The notes under the pieces: model-generated
The model's database searches: none
Told to the model about the DNA's origin: nothing
What the model saw: only the letters and a program-made list of their open reading frames with translations
In this document: piece after piece, positions 1 to 7,977 of the stretch
Numbering within the stretch: the first letter of the stretch is position 1
How the letters are laid out: every line of letters starts with the position of its first letter
Source: an uncultured Desulfatitalea sp.
GTDB taxonomy: Bacteria > Desulfobacterota > Desulfobacteria > Desulfobacterales > Desulfosarcinaceae
Direction: 5' to 3'
Assembly: GCA_937868765.1 (NCBI GenBank)
Contig: CALMNL010000004.1
Span: 1 to 64,000, forward strand
Length of the DNA stretch: 64,000 bases
Program-made: the position numbers and the translations under genes

Positions 1-141
1 CCCGCTTCCGCGCCCAGGCCCTACCCCCCCCCTGCACCCCCTGTCGCTGACCAGCCGGCGGTAACATCGCCGCCCCCTGGCGCAGCGCAGCCGGCGGCGA
101 CACCGTCTCCGTTACCGCCACCGCCGCCACCGCCTAAATGA
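1..141 (+). CDS. C-terminal end of a proline-rich protein (partial at left edge)
   Basis: One frame is open from the first base of the window to a TGA at 139-141, giving 46 residues of very proline- and alanine-rich sequence that ends in a run of six prolines and a lysine. The frame runs off the left edge, so only the tail is seen. It lies 57 bases upstream of the next gene on the same strand and could share its operon. Such tails are usual in secreted or envelope proteins but do not reveal a function. The other two forward frames contain stops in this stretch. Confidence 0.45.
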   Translation, partial: PASAPRPYPPPAPPVADQPAVTSPPPGAAQPAATPSPLPPPPPPPK

Positions 142-198
142 ATCGAAGGCAGGAATGTGGGAACTCAACGCGCTCGATCGCAAAAAGGAGGAATGGCC

Positions 199-2520
199 AT
201 GCGTGCCAAATCGTTCATCCTGATAGGATTGATCTTGACCCTGGTATGGGGTGTGTCGCCCGCGCTGGCGGAAGAGACCGGAACCACGCCACCGCGCCTG
301 AGTTTCGTGGACGGCCAGGTGTCGTTCTACCGGCCGGGCGCCCCGGACTGGGTCGAAGCCCAAGTCAATACCCCCATGGCGCCGGGGGATCAGCTCTACA
401 CCGGGTCTCCCGGCAACATCGAGCTGCAGATCGGCTCACGCGCCTTTGTGCGCGGCTGGGCCAACACCCAGATCGGGTTGGAGAATCATGACCCCGATTT
501 CATCCAGTTCAAGGTGACTTCGGGATATGCCGCCTTCGACCTGCGCGACCTGCCCCGGGGCAATACCGTGGAGGTGGACACGCCCAATGCGGCCTTCACC
601 ATCAACAATCCAGGGTATTACCGGGTGGATGTGGACGGTGAGCGCACCACCTTCATCACCCGCAAGGGCGGATCGGCCGTGGCCACGCCGGAAGGCGGCC
701 AAAGCCTCACCATCGCGCCCAGTGAAGAGCTGATACTGGACGGCACCACCAATCCGGCCGTCAGCGCCTATGCGGCCCCGCCCCTGGATGTCTGGGATCA
801 ATGGAACTACGACCGCACCAACGACCTGGTCGAAGCGGTCAGCGCCCGGTACGTCTCACCCGAGTCCTACGGCACCGATGACCTGGACCGGTATGGTACC
901 TGGCGGGTGGTGCCCACCTACGGATCGGTGTGGATCCCGTCGGGCGTGCCCGCTGGTTGGGCCCCTTACAGCACCGGCACCTGGATCATGGATCCTTATT
1001 ATGGCTGGACCTGGGTGGACCAGGCCCCCTGGGGCTGGGCCCCTTACCACTACGGCCGCTGGGTCCAGGTCAGCGGATACTGGGCCTGGGCACCGGGCCC
1101 GGTGGTGGCGCGGCCGGTCTACGCCCCGGCCCTGGTGGCCTTCGTGGGCGGCCCGGGTTTGAGCGTCAGCGTGAGCGTCGGCAGCCCCGCCCCCACGGTG
1201 GGCTGGGTGGCCCTGGGATGGGGCGAGCCCTGTGTTCCCTGGTGGGGCCGGCCGGGATTCATCCATCGGCCCTGGTGGGGCGGCTGGGGCGGGCCCCACG
1301 TAGTCAACGACGTGGTGGTTCATCACAATCACATCGTGCACGTGGATGACATTCATTACTACCACCACATGAAAGCGGGCAGAGGTGTGATGGCGGTGCA
1401 TGAAAAGTATTTCGGCCGCGGGCCGGTGCATCCCATACACGTCGATCGGTACGATGTCCGGCGTGTCAACCTGAACCAGGCCGTCTCCAGGAAGCATGTG
1501 ACGCCGGCCAGCTATGTGCCCGATGAGCGCAAGGGGCATCGGCCGCCCCAGGAGTCTTTCCATCGGCCGGTGGTGGCCACGCGCCGCCCCCATGTCGACC
1601 CCAAGATCTATACCCATATGCAGGAAGGTGGCAAAGTTCGGGAACGCGTCGACTCCCCGATGACGCGCCTTGTGCCGGGGCCCAAGAAAGGAGGCGCCCC
1701 GACGGCCGTAAAACGCCCGACCTTCGGCCAGGGCAGCGACGAACGCCCCATGGTCCAGCGAGGCCCCCATAACCCGCCCGACATGGATCAGCGCAATCGC
1801 CCGATGGAAACGGGGCCTGAAAAACCCGGCACGGACCTGCCCGGCGCTCGCCACGATGCAAGGGACAACCTGCCGGTAAGGATCATGAATCAGGATCGCC
1901 AACCCGTTCAGGAAGCCAGACCGACGCCGGTGCTGCCCGGCAGACCGGCCAATACTCTTTCGCCCCGGGATGGAGAGCGGCTGCGTCCCTCGCGCATCGC
2001 ACCATCGGACCAGGCCCCTGAACGCAGGAGCCTCGAAGATGTGCGCAATGGAAGCAAAGGACCGGAGCGGTTCTTTCAGCAGCGCATCGAACAGGCGCCG
2101 CAGGCAGCACCCGGTCGCCCGAGCCACACTGCGCCGGGCAACATCGGTGCCCCCCAGCGGACCTACCCGCCGCGCCAGGAGCAGCCGCGCATGCAGCCGC
2201 CTTCCCAGCGCCCGGCACCCGGCGGCAGCGACCAGCAGCGCTTTTTCCAGCAGCGCATCGAACAGGTGCCCCGGATGGCGCCCGATAGCCAGCCCCGGAA
2301 TGTTCCGGGCAACAGCGGTGGCCCCCAGCGGACCTACCCGCCGCGCCAGGAGCAGCCGCGCATTGCGCCCAACTCACCCGGCAGCGGCGGGGGCCAGGAC
2401 CAGCAGCGGATCTTCCAGCAGCGGAAGAATCAACAAACCCCTAATGACAACCGTTCCATTCAAAGAAACGAATACCGGCCGGAGAAGCGCTCCGGCGGCC
2501 GCGCCTTCCGGGAACTCTAA
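199..2520 (+). CDS. Secreted FecR/DUF6600-like protein with Pro/Gln-rich repeats
   Basis: About 773 aa. AGGAGG at 186-191 sits 7 bases before the ATG at 199; the ATG at 193 is too close to it. The N-terminus is a signal peptide ending near ALAEE. Residues 35-190 resemble a FecR-type beta domain (VDGQVSFYRPG, GDQLYTG). Residues 225-330 are rich in Trp, Tyr, Gly and Pro, with motifs such as WGWAPYHYGRW and GYWAWAPG typical of DUF6600 proteins. A His-rich segment follows, then a low-complexity Pro/Gln/Arg tail with an imperfect repeat. It is probably an envelope or periplasmic structural protein. The family assignment comes from motifs and the molecular function is unknown. A strong terminator follows directly. 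Confidence 0.75.
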   Translation: MRAKSFILIGLILTLVWGVSPALAEETGTTPPRLSFVDGQVSFYRPGAPDWVEAQVNTPMAPGDQLYTGSPGNIELQIGSRAFVRGWANTQIGLENHDPDFIQFKVTSGYAAFDLRDLPRGNTVEVDTPNAAFTINNPGYYRVDVDGERTTFITRKGGSAVATPEGGQSLTIAPSEELILDGTTNPAVSAYAAPPLDVWDQWNYDRTNDLVEAVSARYVSPESYGTDDLDRYGTWRVVPTYGSVWIPSGVPAGWAPYSTGTWIMDPYYGWTWVDQAPWGWAPYHYGRWVQVSGYWAWAPGPVVARPVYAPALVAFVGGPGLSVSVSVGSPAPTVGWVALGWGEPCVPWWGRPGFIHRPWWGGWGGPHVVNDVVVHHNHIVHVDDIHYYHHMKAGRGVMAVHEKYFGRGPVHPIHVDRYDVRRVNLNQAVSRKHVTPASYVPDERKGHRPPQESFHRPVVATRRPHVDPKIYTHMQEGGKVRERVDSPMTRLVPGPKKGGAPTAVKRPTFGQGSDERPMVQRGPHNPPDMDQRNRPMETGPEKPGTDLPGARHDARDNLPVRIMNQDRQPVQEARPTPVLPGRPANTLSPRDGERLRPSRIAPSDQAPERRSLEDVRNGSKGPERFFQQRIEQAPQAAPGRPSHTAPGNIGAPQRTYPPRQEQPRMQPPSQRPAPGGSDQQRFFQQRIEQVPRMAPDSQPRNVPGNSGGPQRTYPPRQEQPRIAPNSPGSGGGQDQQRIFQQRKNQQTPNDNRSIQRNEYRPEKRSGGRAFREL
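2071..2409 (+). repeat. Imperfect tandem repeat of 57 codons inside the DUF6600-like gene
   Basis: Two units of about 171 bases start at 2071 and 2242. Each begins with FFQQRIEQ and contains PQRTYPPRQEQPR. A third, partial unit (IFQQRK) starts at 2410. The spacing is a multiple of three, so the repeat can expand or shrink without breaking the frame. It lies wholly in the coding sequence. Confidence 0.7.
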
Positions 2521-2527
2521 CGCAGCA

Positions 2528-2563
2528 AAAACGCCCGGCCGCCGCCAGGCGGCCGGGCGTTTT
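2528..2563. terminator. Bidirectional Rho-independent terminator
   Basis: A perfect 16-bp stem (arms 2528-2543 and 2548-2563) with a 4-base loop. The arms start with AAAA and end with TTTT, so the hairpin can stop transcription from both sides. It separates the convergent DUF6600-like gene (ends 2520) and the EamA transporter gene (ends 2571). Confidence 0.9.
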
Positions 2564-2570
2564 GAATCGA

Positions 2571-3443
2571 TCAAGTCCCTACCCTGCGCACCGCCAGATA
2601 TATGTTGGCCCCCAGAATGAGAAACGCGCCGATCCATCCGGCCGGCGTCAGGGCCGGGTCTCCCACCAGCCAGGGTCCGAACAGGGCGGCCATGAGGATC
2701 CGGGCGCACGAGACGATGCTGCCCTCCACAGCCGATACGTAGCGGAAACCGATGGTCAGCAGATATTGCCCGATCACCCCCAGCCCGGCACACAAAACGA
2801 GGAACAACAGCTCCATGGGACCGGGGAGGAAGATGTGGCGATGGTAGACGGCATAGATCGCCACCGTGCCGAAACCGAACATGAAGAAGAGAATGGTGTT
2901 GGTGTCGTGATCCCGCCGGCTCAGGTTGAGGTAGAGAATCGCCACGGCGGCGGTGACGCCCGAGGCCAGCCCCCACAGACTTCCGGTCTGGAGGCCGGTG
3001 AGGTCGGGCGCCAACACCAGCCAGACCCCCAGAAAAGCCACGGCCACCATCAGGGTAGCCATCGGCTCGCGCTGCTTTTTCAAAAAAAACCACGAAAACA
3101 GGGCCACGAAGATGGGGAAGGTCATGTTGAGAATGTTGCCCTGGGCCACCGTGGTCAGGGCCACGGCTTTGTAGAAGCAGTAGACGGCGATGCAGTTGAA
3201 CACCGCCCGGCCCAGCAGCAGGTGCAGACTGCGGATCTTGAGGCCAGTGCGGCCCGCCGCCATCACGCCGACCACCGTCAGGATCCCCAGCAGGAAACGC
3301 GCGAAGACATAATAGGCGGGATCGATGGCCACCCGGCCCTCCCCCCAGCGCACCACGGCCGTAGAGAGATAGAAGAAAAAGGCCGAGGCGAAAATCGACA
3401 CATCGCCCCATAACCGGGCTCTTTGGCTGTACGCAGCATCCAT
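2571..3443 (-). CDS. EamA/DMT-family drug/metabolite-type permease
   Basis: 290 aa, almost entirely hydrophobic, with about ten predicted membrane helices in two EamA-like halves. Length and pattern fit the DMT superfamily. The first helix region (FASAFFFYLSTAVVRWGEGR) and the second half (GGLASGVTAAVAILYLNLSRR-like region) are typical. The ATG lies 4 bases after the dctM stop, so it is almost certainly translated from the same mRNA as the TRAP transporter. Substrate unknown. One inference is export of a metabolite related to the TRAP substrate. The shared terminator at 2528-2563 ends the operon. Confidence 0.85.
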   Translation of the reverse strand: MDAAYSQRARLWGDVSIFASAFFFYLSTAVVRWGEGRVAIDPAYYVFARFLLGILTVVGVMAAGRTGLKIRSLHLLLGRAVFNCIAVYCFYKAVALTTVAQGNILNMTFPIFVALFSWFFLKKQREPMATLMVAVAFLGVWLVLAPDLTGLQTGSLWGLASGVTAAVAILYLNLSRRDHDTNTILFFMFGFGTVAIYAVYHRHIFLPGPMELLFLVLCAGLGVIGQYLLTIGFRYVSAVEGSIVSCARILMAALFGPWLVGDPALTPAGWIGAFLILGANIYLAVRRVGT

Positions 3444-3447
3444 TGCG

Positions 3448-4764
3448 TTACCGGTACATCAGATTGGGCAAGATCAGGACCATCTGGGGAAACAGGGTGA
3501 TCAGCACGATACCGACCAACACGGCCAGCAGGAACGGCATGATGCCCTTGAAGATCGACTCCAAAGCGATATTCTGCCTCAGGGCCATGGACACACCGTA
3601 GACCACGTAGACATTGATCCCCACGGGCGGGGTGATGACGCCCATCTCGGTCACCATGACGATGACCACGCCGAACCAGATGGGATCGTATCCCAGGCCG
3701 GTCACCAGGGGGAAGAAGATCGGCACGGTGAGCATCACCAGGGCCAGGGAATCCATGAAGCAGCCCCCCAGGAAGTAGACCAGCACCACCAACCCCAGAA
3801 TCAGTGCAGGCGCCAGGTGCAGCCCTTCGATCCAGCCGGCGATATTGAAGGGAATGCGGGTCACGGCCAGAAATTTGCCGAAGACTACGGCGCCGGCGAT
3901 GAGCATCATCACCATGCAGGAGGTACGCAGGGTCTCGTACAAGGAGTCGACGAACCGTTTCCAGGAGAGCTGCCGCCGGACCACCGACACCGCCAGGACG
4001 CCGAAGACCCCCACGGCGGCGGCCTCGGTGGGCGTGAACCAGCCGAAGAAAAGACCGCTCATCACCAGCAGGAAAACCGCCAGGGTCTCGCCCAGTTCCC
4101 GCAGCGCCGAAAGGCGCGCCCGCCAGGAGAACCGCTCGCCACGGGGGCCTTGATGGGGGGCCAGGGTGCACCATACCAGCACCGTGACACAGAAGAGCAG
4201 CGTGACCAGCAGGGCCGGGATGATGCCGGCCACGAAGAGCTTGCCGATGGATTGTTCGGTGAGCACGCCGTAGACCAGCAGCACCACGCTGGGGGGCATG
4301 ATCATGCCCAGGCCGCCGCCCGAAGCCACCGCGCCGGCCGCCAGTTCGTCGGCATATTTGAACCGGCGCATCTCGGGCAGGCCCACGGTGGCCATGGTGG
4401 CCGCCGTGGCCGGACTGGAGCCGCACACCGCGCCGAAGGCCGTGCAGGCCGAGACCGTGGCGATGGCCAACCCGCCCCGGGTGCTGCCCAGGTACTTGTA
4501 GGCCGTGTCGTACAGGCGCCGGCTGATGCCGCTGTTGAACGCCAACTGCCCCATGAGGATGAACATGGGGATGGTGGTCAAGTCATAGGAGGAGAAGACC
4601 GCATACAGGTCTTTGGCCAGGAGGTTGAGCCCCCCCTGGATCGATACGATGACGCTGAAGCCCAGGAAGCCCATGAGCGCCATGACGTACGATACCGGCA
4701 TGCGGGTCAGGAACATCAGGACCATAACGACGATGCCGAGGAGGCCGATCAGGGTGGGGCTCAT
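3448..4764 (-). CDS. dctM: TRAP transporter large permease (DctM)
   Basis: 438 aa integral membrane protein with about 12 hydrophobic segments, matching the usual length of the DctM large subunit. Typical elements are MGQLAFNSGISRRLYD, the glycine-rich GAVCGSSPATAATM region and MIMPPSVVLLVYG. It forms the transport channel of a tripartite ATP-independent periplasmic transporter driven by an ion gradient. Its ATG overlaps the dctQ stop (ATGA at 4761-4764), indicating translational coupling. Order of transcription is dctP, dctQ, dctM, EamA. Confidence 0.95.
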   Translation of the reverse strand: MSPTLIGLLGIVVMVLMFLTRMPVSYVMALMGFLGFSVIVSIQGGLNLLAKDLYAVFSSYDLTTIPMFILMGQLAFNSGISRRLYDTAYKYLGSTRGGLAIATVSACTAFGAVCGSSPATAATMATVGLPEMRRFKYADELAAGAVASGGGLGMIMPPSVVLLVYGVLTEQSIGKLFVAGIIPALLVTLLFCVTVLVWCTLAPHQGPRGERFSWRARLSALRELGETLAVFLLVMSGLFFGWFTPTEAAAVGVFGVLAVSVVRRQLSWKRFVDSLYETLRTSCMVMMLIAGAVVFGKFLAVTRIPFNIAGWIEGLHLAPALILGLVVLVYFLGGCFMDSLALVMLTVPIFFPLVTGLGYDPIWFGVVIVMVTEMGVITPPVGINVYVVYGVSMALRQNIALESIFKGIMPFLLAVLVGIVLITLFPQMVLILPNLMYR

Positions 4765-5249
4765 GGGACTCTCGTGGGACCGAAGCGGTCGATGACGCCC
4801 TTGAGGATGGTGACGGCCAGCACGGCGCCGCTCAGCGCCACCACCCCCACGACGATGTATTCGGGCAGTTGCAGGTTGATCGAGACCTCCCCCGACTGCT
4901 TCAGCTGCAGGGCATGCACGGCCATGCGCCAGGCCACCAGGCAGAAAAGCACGAACCCCAGCAGGCCGGTGATGATTTCCATGACCTGCTGGGTCCGGGA
5001 CGAGAGCCGGCGCATCAACAGCTCCACGCCGATGTGGCCGTTGGTCTCGTGGGTGAACGGCAGGGAGAGGGCCACGGCCAGCACGCCCATGTACCCCACC
5101 AGTTCCACCGATCCAAAAAGGGGATGTTTGAAAAATCGGCCCACCACATCCACGCAGGTCAGCGCGCTCATGATTACCAGGCAGGCCGCGGCGCCGATCT
5201 TCATCATGCGCGACAGAAATTCCGTCGCTCTCCAGAGCTTGTTCATCAT
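4761..5249 (-). CDS. dctQ: TRAP transporter small permease (DctQ)
   Basis: 162 aa with four hydrophobic segments, the expected size and topology of a TRAP small subunit. It contains the family-like stretch CVDVVGRFFKHPLFGSVELV near residue 32. It partners DctM in the inner membrane. The gene starts 22 bases after dctP and overlaps dctM by four bases. Sequence alone does not identify the substrate. Confidence 0.93.
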   Translation of the reverse strand: MMNKLWRATEFLSRMMKIGAAACLVIMSALTCVDVVGRFFKHPLFGSVELVGYMGVLAVALSLPFTHETNGHIGVELLMRRLSSRTQQVMEIITGLLGFVLFCLVAWRMAVHALQLKQSGEVSINLQLPEYIVVGVVALSGAVLAVTILKGVIDRFGPTRVP

Positions 5250-5270
5250 TCCCAGGCCATCCGGTGGATG

Positions 5271-6305
5271 CTACTTCGCGTTTTTAGCCAGCTCCCGGCG
5301 GATGGTCTCCACCACGGCCGTCCCCTTCAAACCTTCCTGGTCCAGTTTTCTGGCATAGTCCTGGATCATGGGCGCCGTGGCCGCCACCCAGCGCTCCATC
5401 TCCTTGGGGGCGATTTCGACGACGGTCTTGCCGTTTTCCTTGAAGAAGCGCAGGCCGTCCTCGTCACTGGTATCCCAGGCCTTGCCGTGCTTGATCGCCC
5501 ACTCGCGGTTGATGGCCGCGATCACGGCCTGGTCCTTGGGGTCCAGCGCGTTCCACTTGGCCTTGTTCATGACCACGAAGAAGGAGGTGGTATAGGCCAC
5601 CGGGTAGGCCATGGAGACATAATCCACCACCTCGCCCAGCTTCCAGCCTTTGTTGGTTTCCAGGGGATGAAAGCTGCCGTCCACCACCCCCTTCTGGAGG
5701 CTCTGGTAGGATTCGGGCATGGGCATGGGCACAGGAGTGCCGCCCAGGGCCTTGACCAGCTCGGCGCTGATGCCGGTGGAGCGGATCTTCAACCCCTTCA
5801 AATCTTCCAGGGTGGCCACCGCCTTTTTACGGGTGTGGAGCAGGCCGGGACCGTGGGCGTGCAGGTACATCACCTGGGTATCACCGAGCTCCTTGGCGGC
5901 GAAGTGCTCGTAGATCAGGTTGGCCACCGTCGTTGCCTCGACCCCGTTGGGATACCCCATGGGCATATCCACGGCGCCCATCACCGGGAAGCGGCCCCGG
6001 GTGTAGGCGAAGGCCGACATGCCGATGTCGGCGATGCCGTTGACCACGCTGTCGTAGGTCTGGTTGGCCTTGGTCAGGGTCTGGCCGGCAAAGTACTGCA
6101 CCTTGACCCGTCCTTCGGTGCGCTTTTCGACCTCCCGGCACCAGCTCTCGGCCAACTGGCTCTGAACATGGGTGGGTGGGAAGAAATTGCTGTAGGTCAG
6201 GGTCACGCTGCCCGCCAGGGCGGCGTGCGGCCCCATCGCGGCCAAACCGAATCCGACGCCCAGCAGAACCAGAACCATCACCAGACGCACTGCACCTTTT
6301 TTCAT
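5271..6305 (-). CDS. dctP: TRAP transporter periplasmic substrate-binding protein (DctP)
   Basis: 344 aa. The start at 6305 (MKKGAVRL) is preferred over the in-frame codon at 6323 because AGGAGG lies 8 bases upstream. The signal peptide ends near AALAGS, followed by the DctP-type opening LTYSNFFPPTHVQSQ. Conserved blocks include LKGLKIRSTG and the central Arg-rich substrate-binding region. Many DctP proteins bind the carboxylate of organic acids through an Arg in that block; the ligand here is unknown. First gene of the dctPQM-EamA operon. Confidence 0.93.
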   Translation of the reverse strand: MKKGAVRLVMVLVLLGVGFGLAAMGPHAALAGSVTLTYSNFFPPTHVQSQLAESWCREVEKRTEGRVKVQYFAGQTLTKANQTYDSVVNGIADIGMSAFAYTRGRFPVMGAVDMPMGYPNGVEATTVANLIYEHFAAKELGDTQVMYLHAHGPGLLHTRKKAVATLEDLKGLKIRSTGISAELVKALGGTPVPMPMPESYQSLQKGVVDGSFHPLETNKGWKLGEVVDYVSMAYPVAYTTSFFVVMNKAKWNALDPKDQAVIAAINREWAIKHGKAWDTSDEDGLRFFKENGKTVVEIAPKEMERWVAATAPMIQDYARKLDQEGLKGTAVVETIRRELAKNAK

Positions 6306-6406
6306 ATCCTCGCCCTCCTGCATCCTGATAGAAATTGAGGTTCAAACCAGCTACGGGTCCATGGACGAACTCATGGACGATGTATGCGCAATGACCCGAA
6401 GGCGGG

Positions 6407-6435
6407 ACCCTACCTTGCGGGCCATGCCTTGTCAA
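6407..6435 (-). promoter_or_regulatory. Candidate sigma-70 promoter for dctPQM
   Basis: On the minus strand a perfect TTGACA (-35, 6430-6435) is followed after 17 bases by TAGGGT (-10, 6407-6412). It lies about 100 bases upstream of the dctP start. The -10 matches only half the consensus, so this is tentative. Confidence 0.4.
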
Positions 6436-6572
6436 CCAGGAGCGTGGCCCTCCAGCGATTCCCGCTGAAATTCATTGATTCGCGGCCCCTGGGCGCACGG
6501 CAGGGTGGGGCCATGGGGCGGGACACTATCGGCGCTATATGTTCAGTGCCGCTGGAGCGCGGCAAAGGGTTC

Positions 6573-7880
6573 CTATTCGGCCGCTCGGCCGCGGGCGGAG
6601 GCCTTGGCGATATCCACGATGCTGCCGCCCGGATACGGCCGGGTCTCGTAGCGCGTGATGCGCACCAGCCGCTGGTTCATGGCGCTCAAACGCCTGGCCT
6701 GCTCGACGATTTTGCGCACCAGCGGCTGGTTCGGGTCTTCGGCTCCGGTGTTAATGGCCATCAGATCGGCATAGCCTTCGATGGCCATCACCGGCTGGCT
6801 CAAGTCGTGGCACACGGCGCCGGCCATCTCCAATACACCCTGCAGGCGCTCGCTCTCGCGCAGCGCGGTGACCTCCTGGAGCACGATCACGCGCCCCAGC
6901 CGTTGGCGATGCTGGCGCCACAACGGAGAAATGCGGGCCACAAAAAAACGGGCCTGGCGCGCCAGGTTCAAGCACACCTCGATGCTGTCGGCCTGCTGGG
7001 GCAAACGGCACAGGGCCGGATGGTTTTTGAGCACCTCCGCCAGAGCCCCACCGACGGCGCGGTCCGCGTCGATTCCGAACATGGCGGCCGCAGCCGGGTT
7101 CATCTCCAGAATCCGGTCGCCGTTGTCGACCACCAGAATCGGCAGGTCGAGGCCGGAGAAAATTTCGGCCTTGGCGATGGGCAGCACTCCGAGCAGATTG
7201 TAACGGTAAAACCCCCAGGCCATGGCGAGCGCCACCAGGATAAAGGCCAGGGGCCCTACATCCATGTTGGGCACCGGGCTGTATCCGAAGGCATATACGG
7301 CGTTGAGCAGCCAGACAAAGCCTTCGGCTATCAGGAGGATCAAGGCCTGATCGCGTCCCATCCGGGAGGATGTGACCGCTTGCCGGACCAGCAGGCCGGT
7401 CGAAAGCGCCATCAGCAAATAATGATAACCCAGGATGAACCACCAGAGGGGGCCATGGATCAGTCCCAGCATCTTCACCGGCCATGCTTCGATGAGAAAG
7501 TGTCGGGTGTAGACCCAATGGTGCCATGGATCGGTCCAGACCATCAGCACCACCGCCGGCGCCATGCCGAACAGGAGGAGCCTGCGGGCCGGTTCGACCC
7601 AGCGGTCGTAGCCGAAGATCGATAGGACGAAGAGGAGCACCACCGACGGCAGGGGCGCCACGGCCAGGTATTGAAGGCGGGTGATGGTCAGGTTGGTATC
7701 CAGGCCCAGGCCGAGATAAAGCGCCCCTTCACTGGCCGCCCACACCCCTCCCAGCAGCAAGCTGAGAATCATGTACCAGGCGCCGCGCCGCCGACGCCAT
7801 CGGAACCCGAACGGGGCGATCAGGAACACCAGGAAGGCCGAGAGGAAAAAGGGGGTGCTATAGATCAATACGGGCGGCAT
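6573..7880 (-). CDS. 7TM-PAS-HisKA sensor protein lacking the ATPase domain
   Basis: 435 aa. Residues 1-215 hold seven or so membrane helices resembling the N-terminal 7TM region of histidine kinases (WHHWVYTRHFLIEAWPV, GPLWWFILGYHYLL). A PAS domain follows at about 230-330 (LPILVVDNGDRILEMNPAAAAMFG). A HisKA-like dimerisation segment with H-box VCHDLSQP lies near 355-425. The protein then ends; no HATPase N, G1 or G2 boxes are present. It may be an intact receiver or adaptor sensor that relies on another kinase, or a decayed kinase. GAGG lies 6 bases before the ATG. It is separated from dctP by 267 bases. Confidence 0.75.
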   Translation of the reverse strand: MPPVLIYSTPFFLSAFLVFLIAPFGFRWRRRRGAWYMILSLLLGGVWAASEGALYLGLGLDTNLTITRLQYLAVAPLPSVVLLFVLSIFGYDRWVEPARRLLLFGMAPAVVLMVWTDPWHHWVYTRHFLIEAWPVKMLGLIHGPLWWFILGYHYLLMALSTGLLVRQAVTSSRMGRDQALILLIAEGFVWLLNAVYAFGYSPVPNMDVGPLAFILVALAMAWGFYRYNLLGVLPIAKAEIFSGLDLPILVVDNGDRILEMNPAAAAMFGIDADRAVGGALAEVLKNHPALCRLPQQADSIEVCLNLARQARFFVARISPLWRQHRQRLGRVIVLQEVTALRESERLQGVLEMAGAVCHDLSQPVMAIEGYADLMAINTGAEDPNQPLVRKIVEQARRLSAMNQRLVRITRYETRPYPGGSIVDIAKASARGRAAE

Positions 7881-7977
7881 GCAGACCTCGGGGGTGGGCG
7901 AAACACGGCGGACCTCTCACTCGATGAATTCAGCGCACGGTGCTGACGGGGACCCTATGCCACAATGGACGGAGCTG

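Noticed and set aside
856-2127. Long minus-strand open frame of 423 codons opposite the DUF6600-like gene
   Set aside because: It is antisense to a gene with clear motifs; long spurious frames are expected in this high-GC DNA.
2071-2409. Repeats that might suggest a CRISPR or satellite array
   Set aside because: The units are in-frame coding repeats of 57 codons with no spacers.
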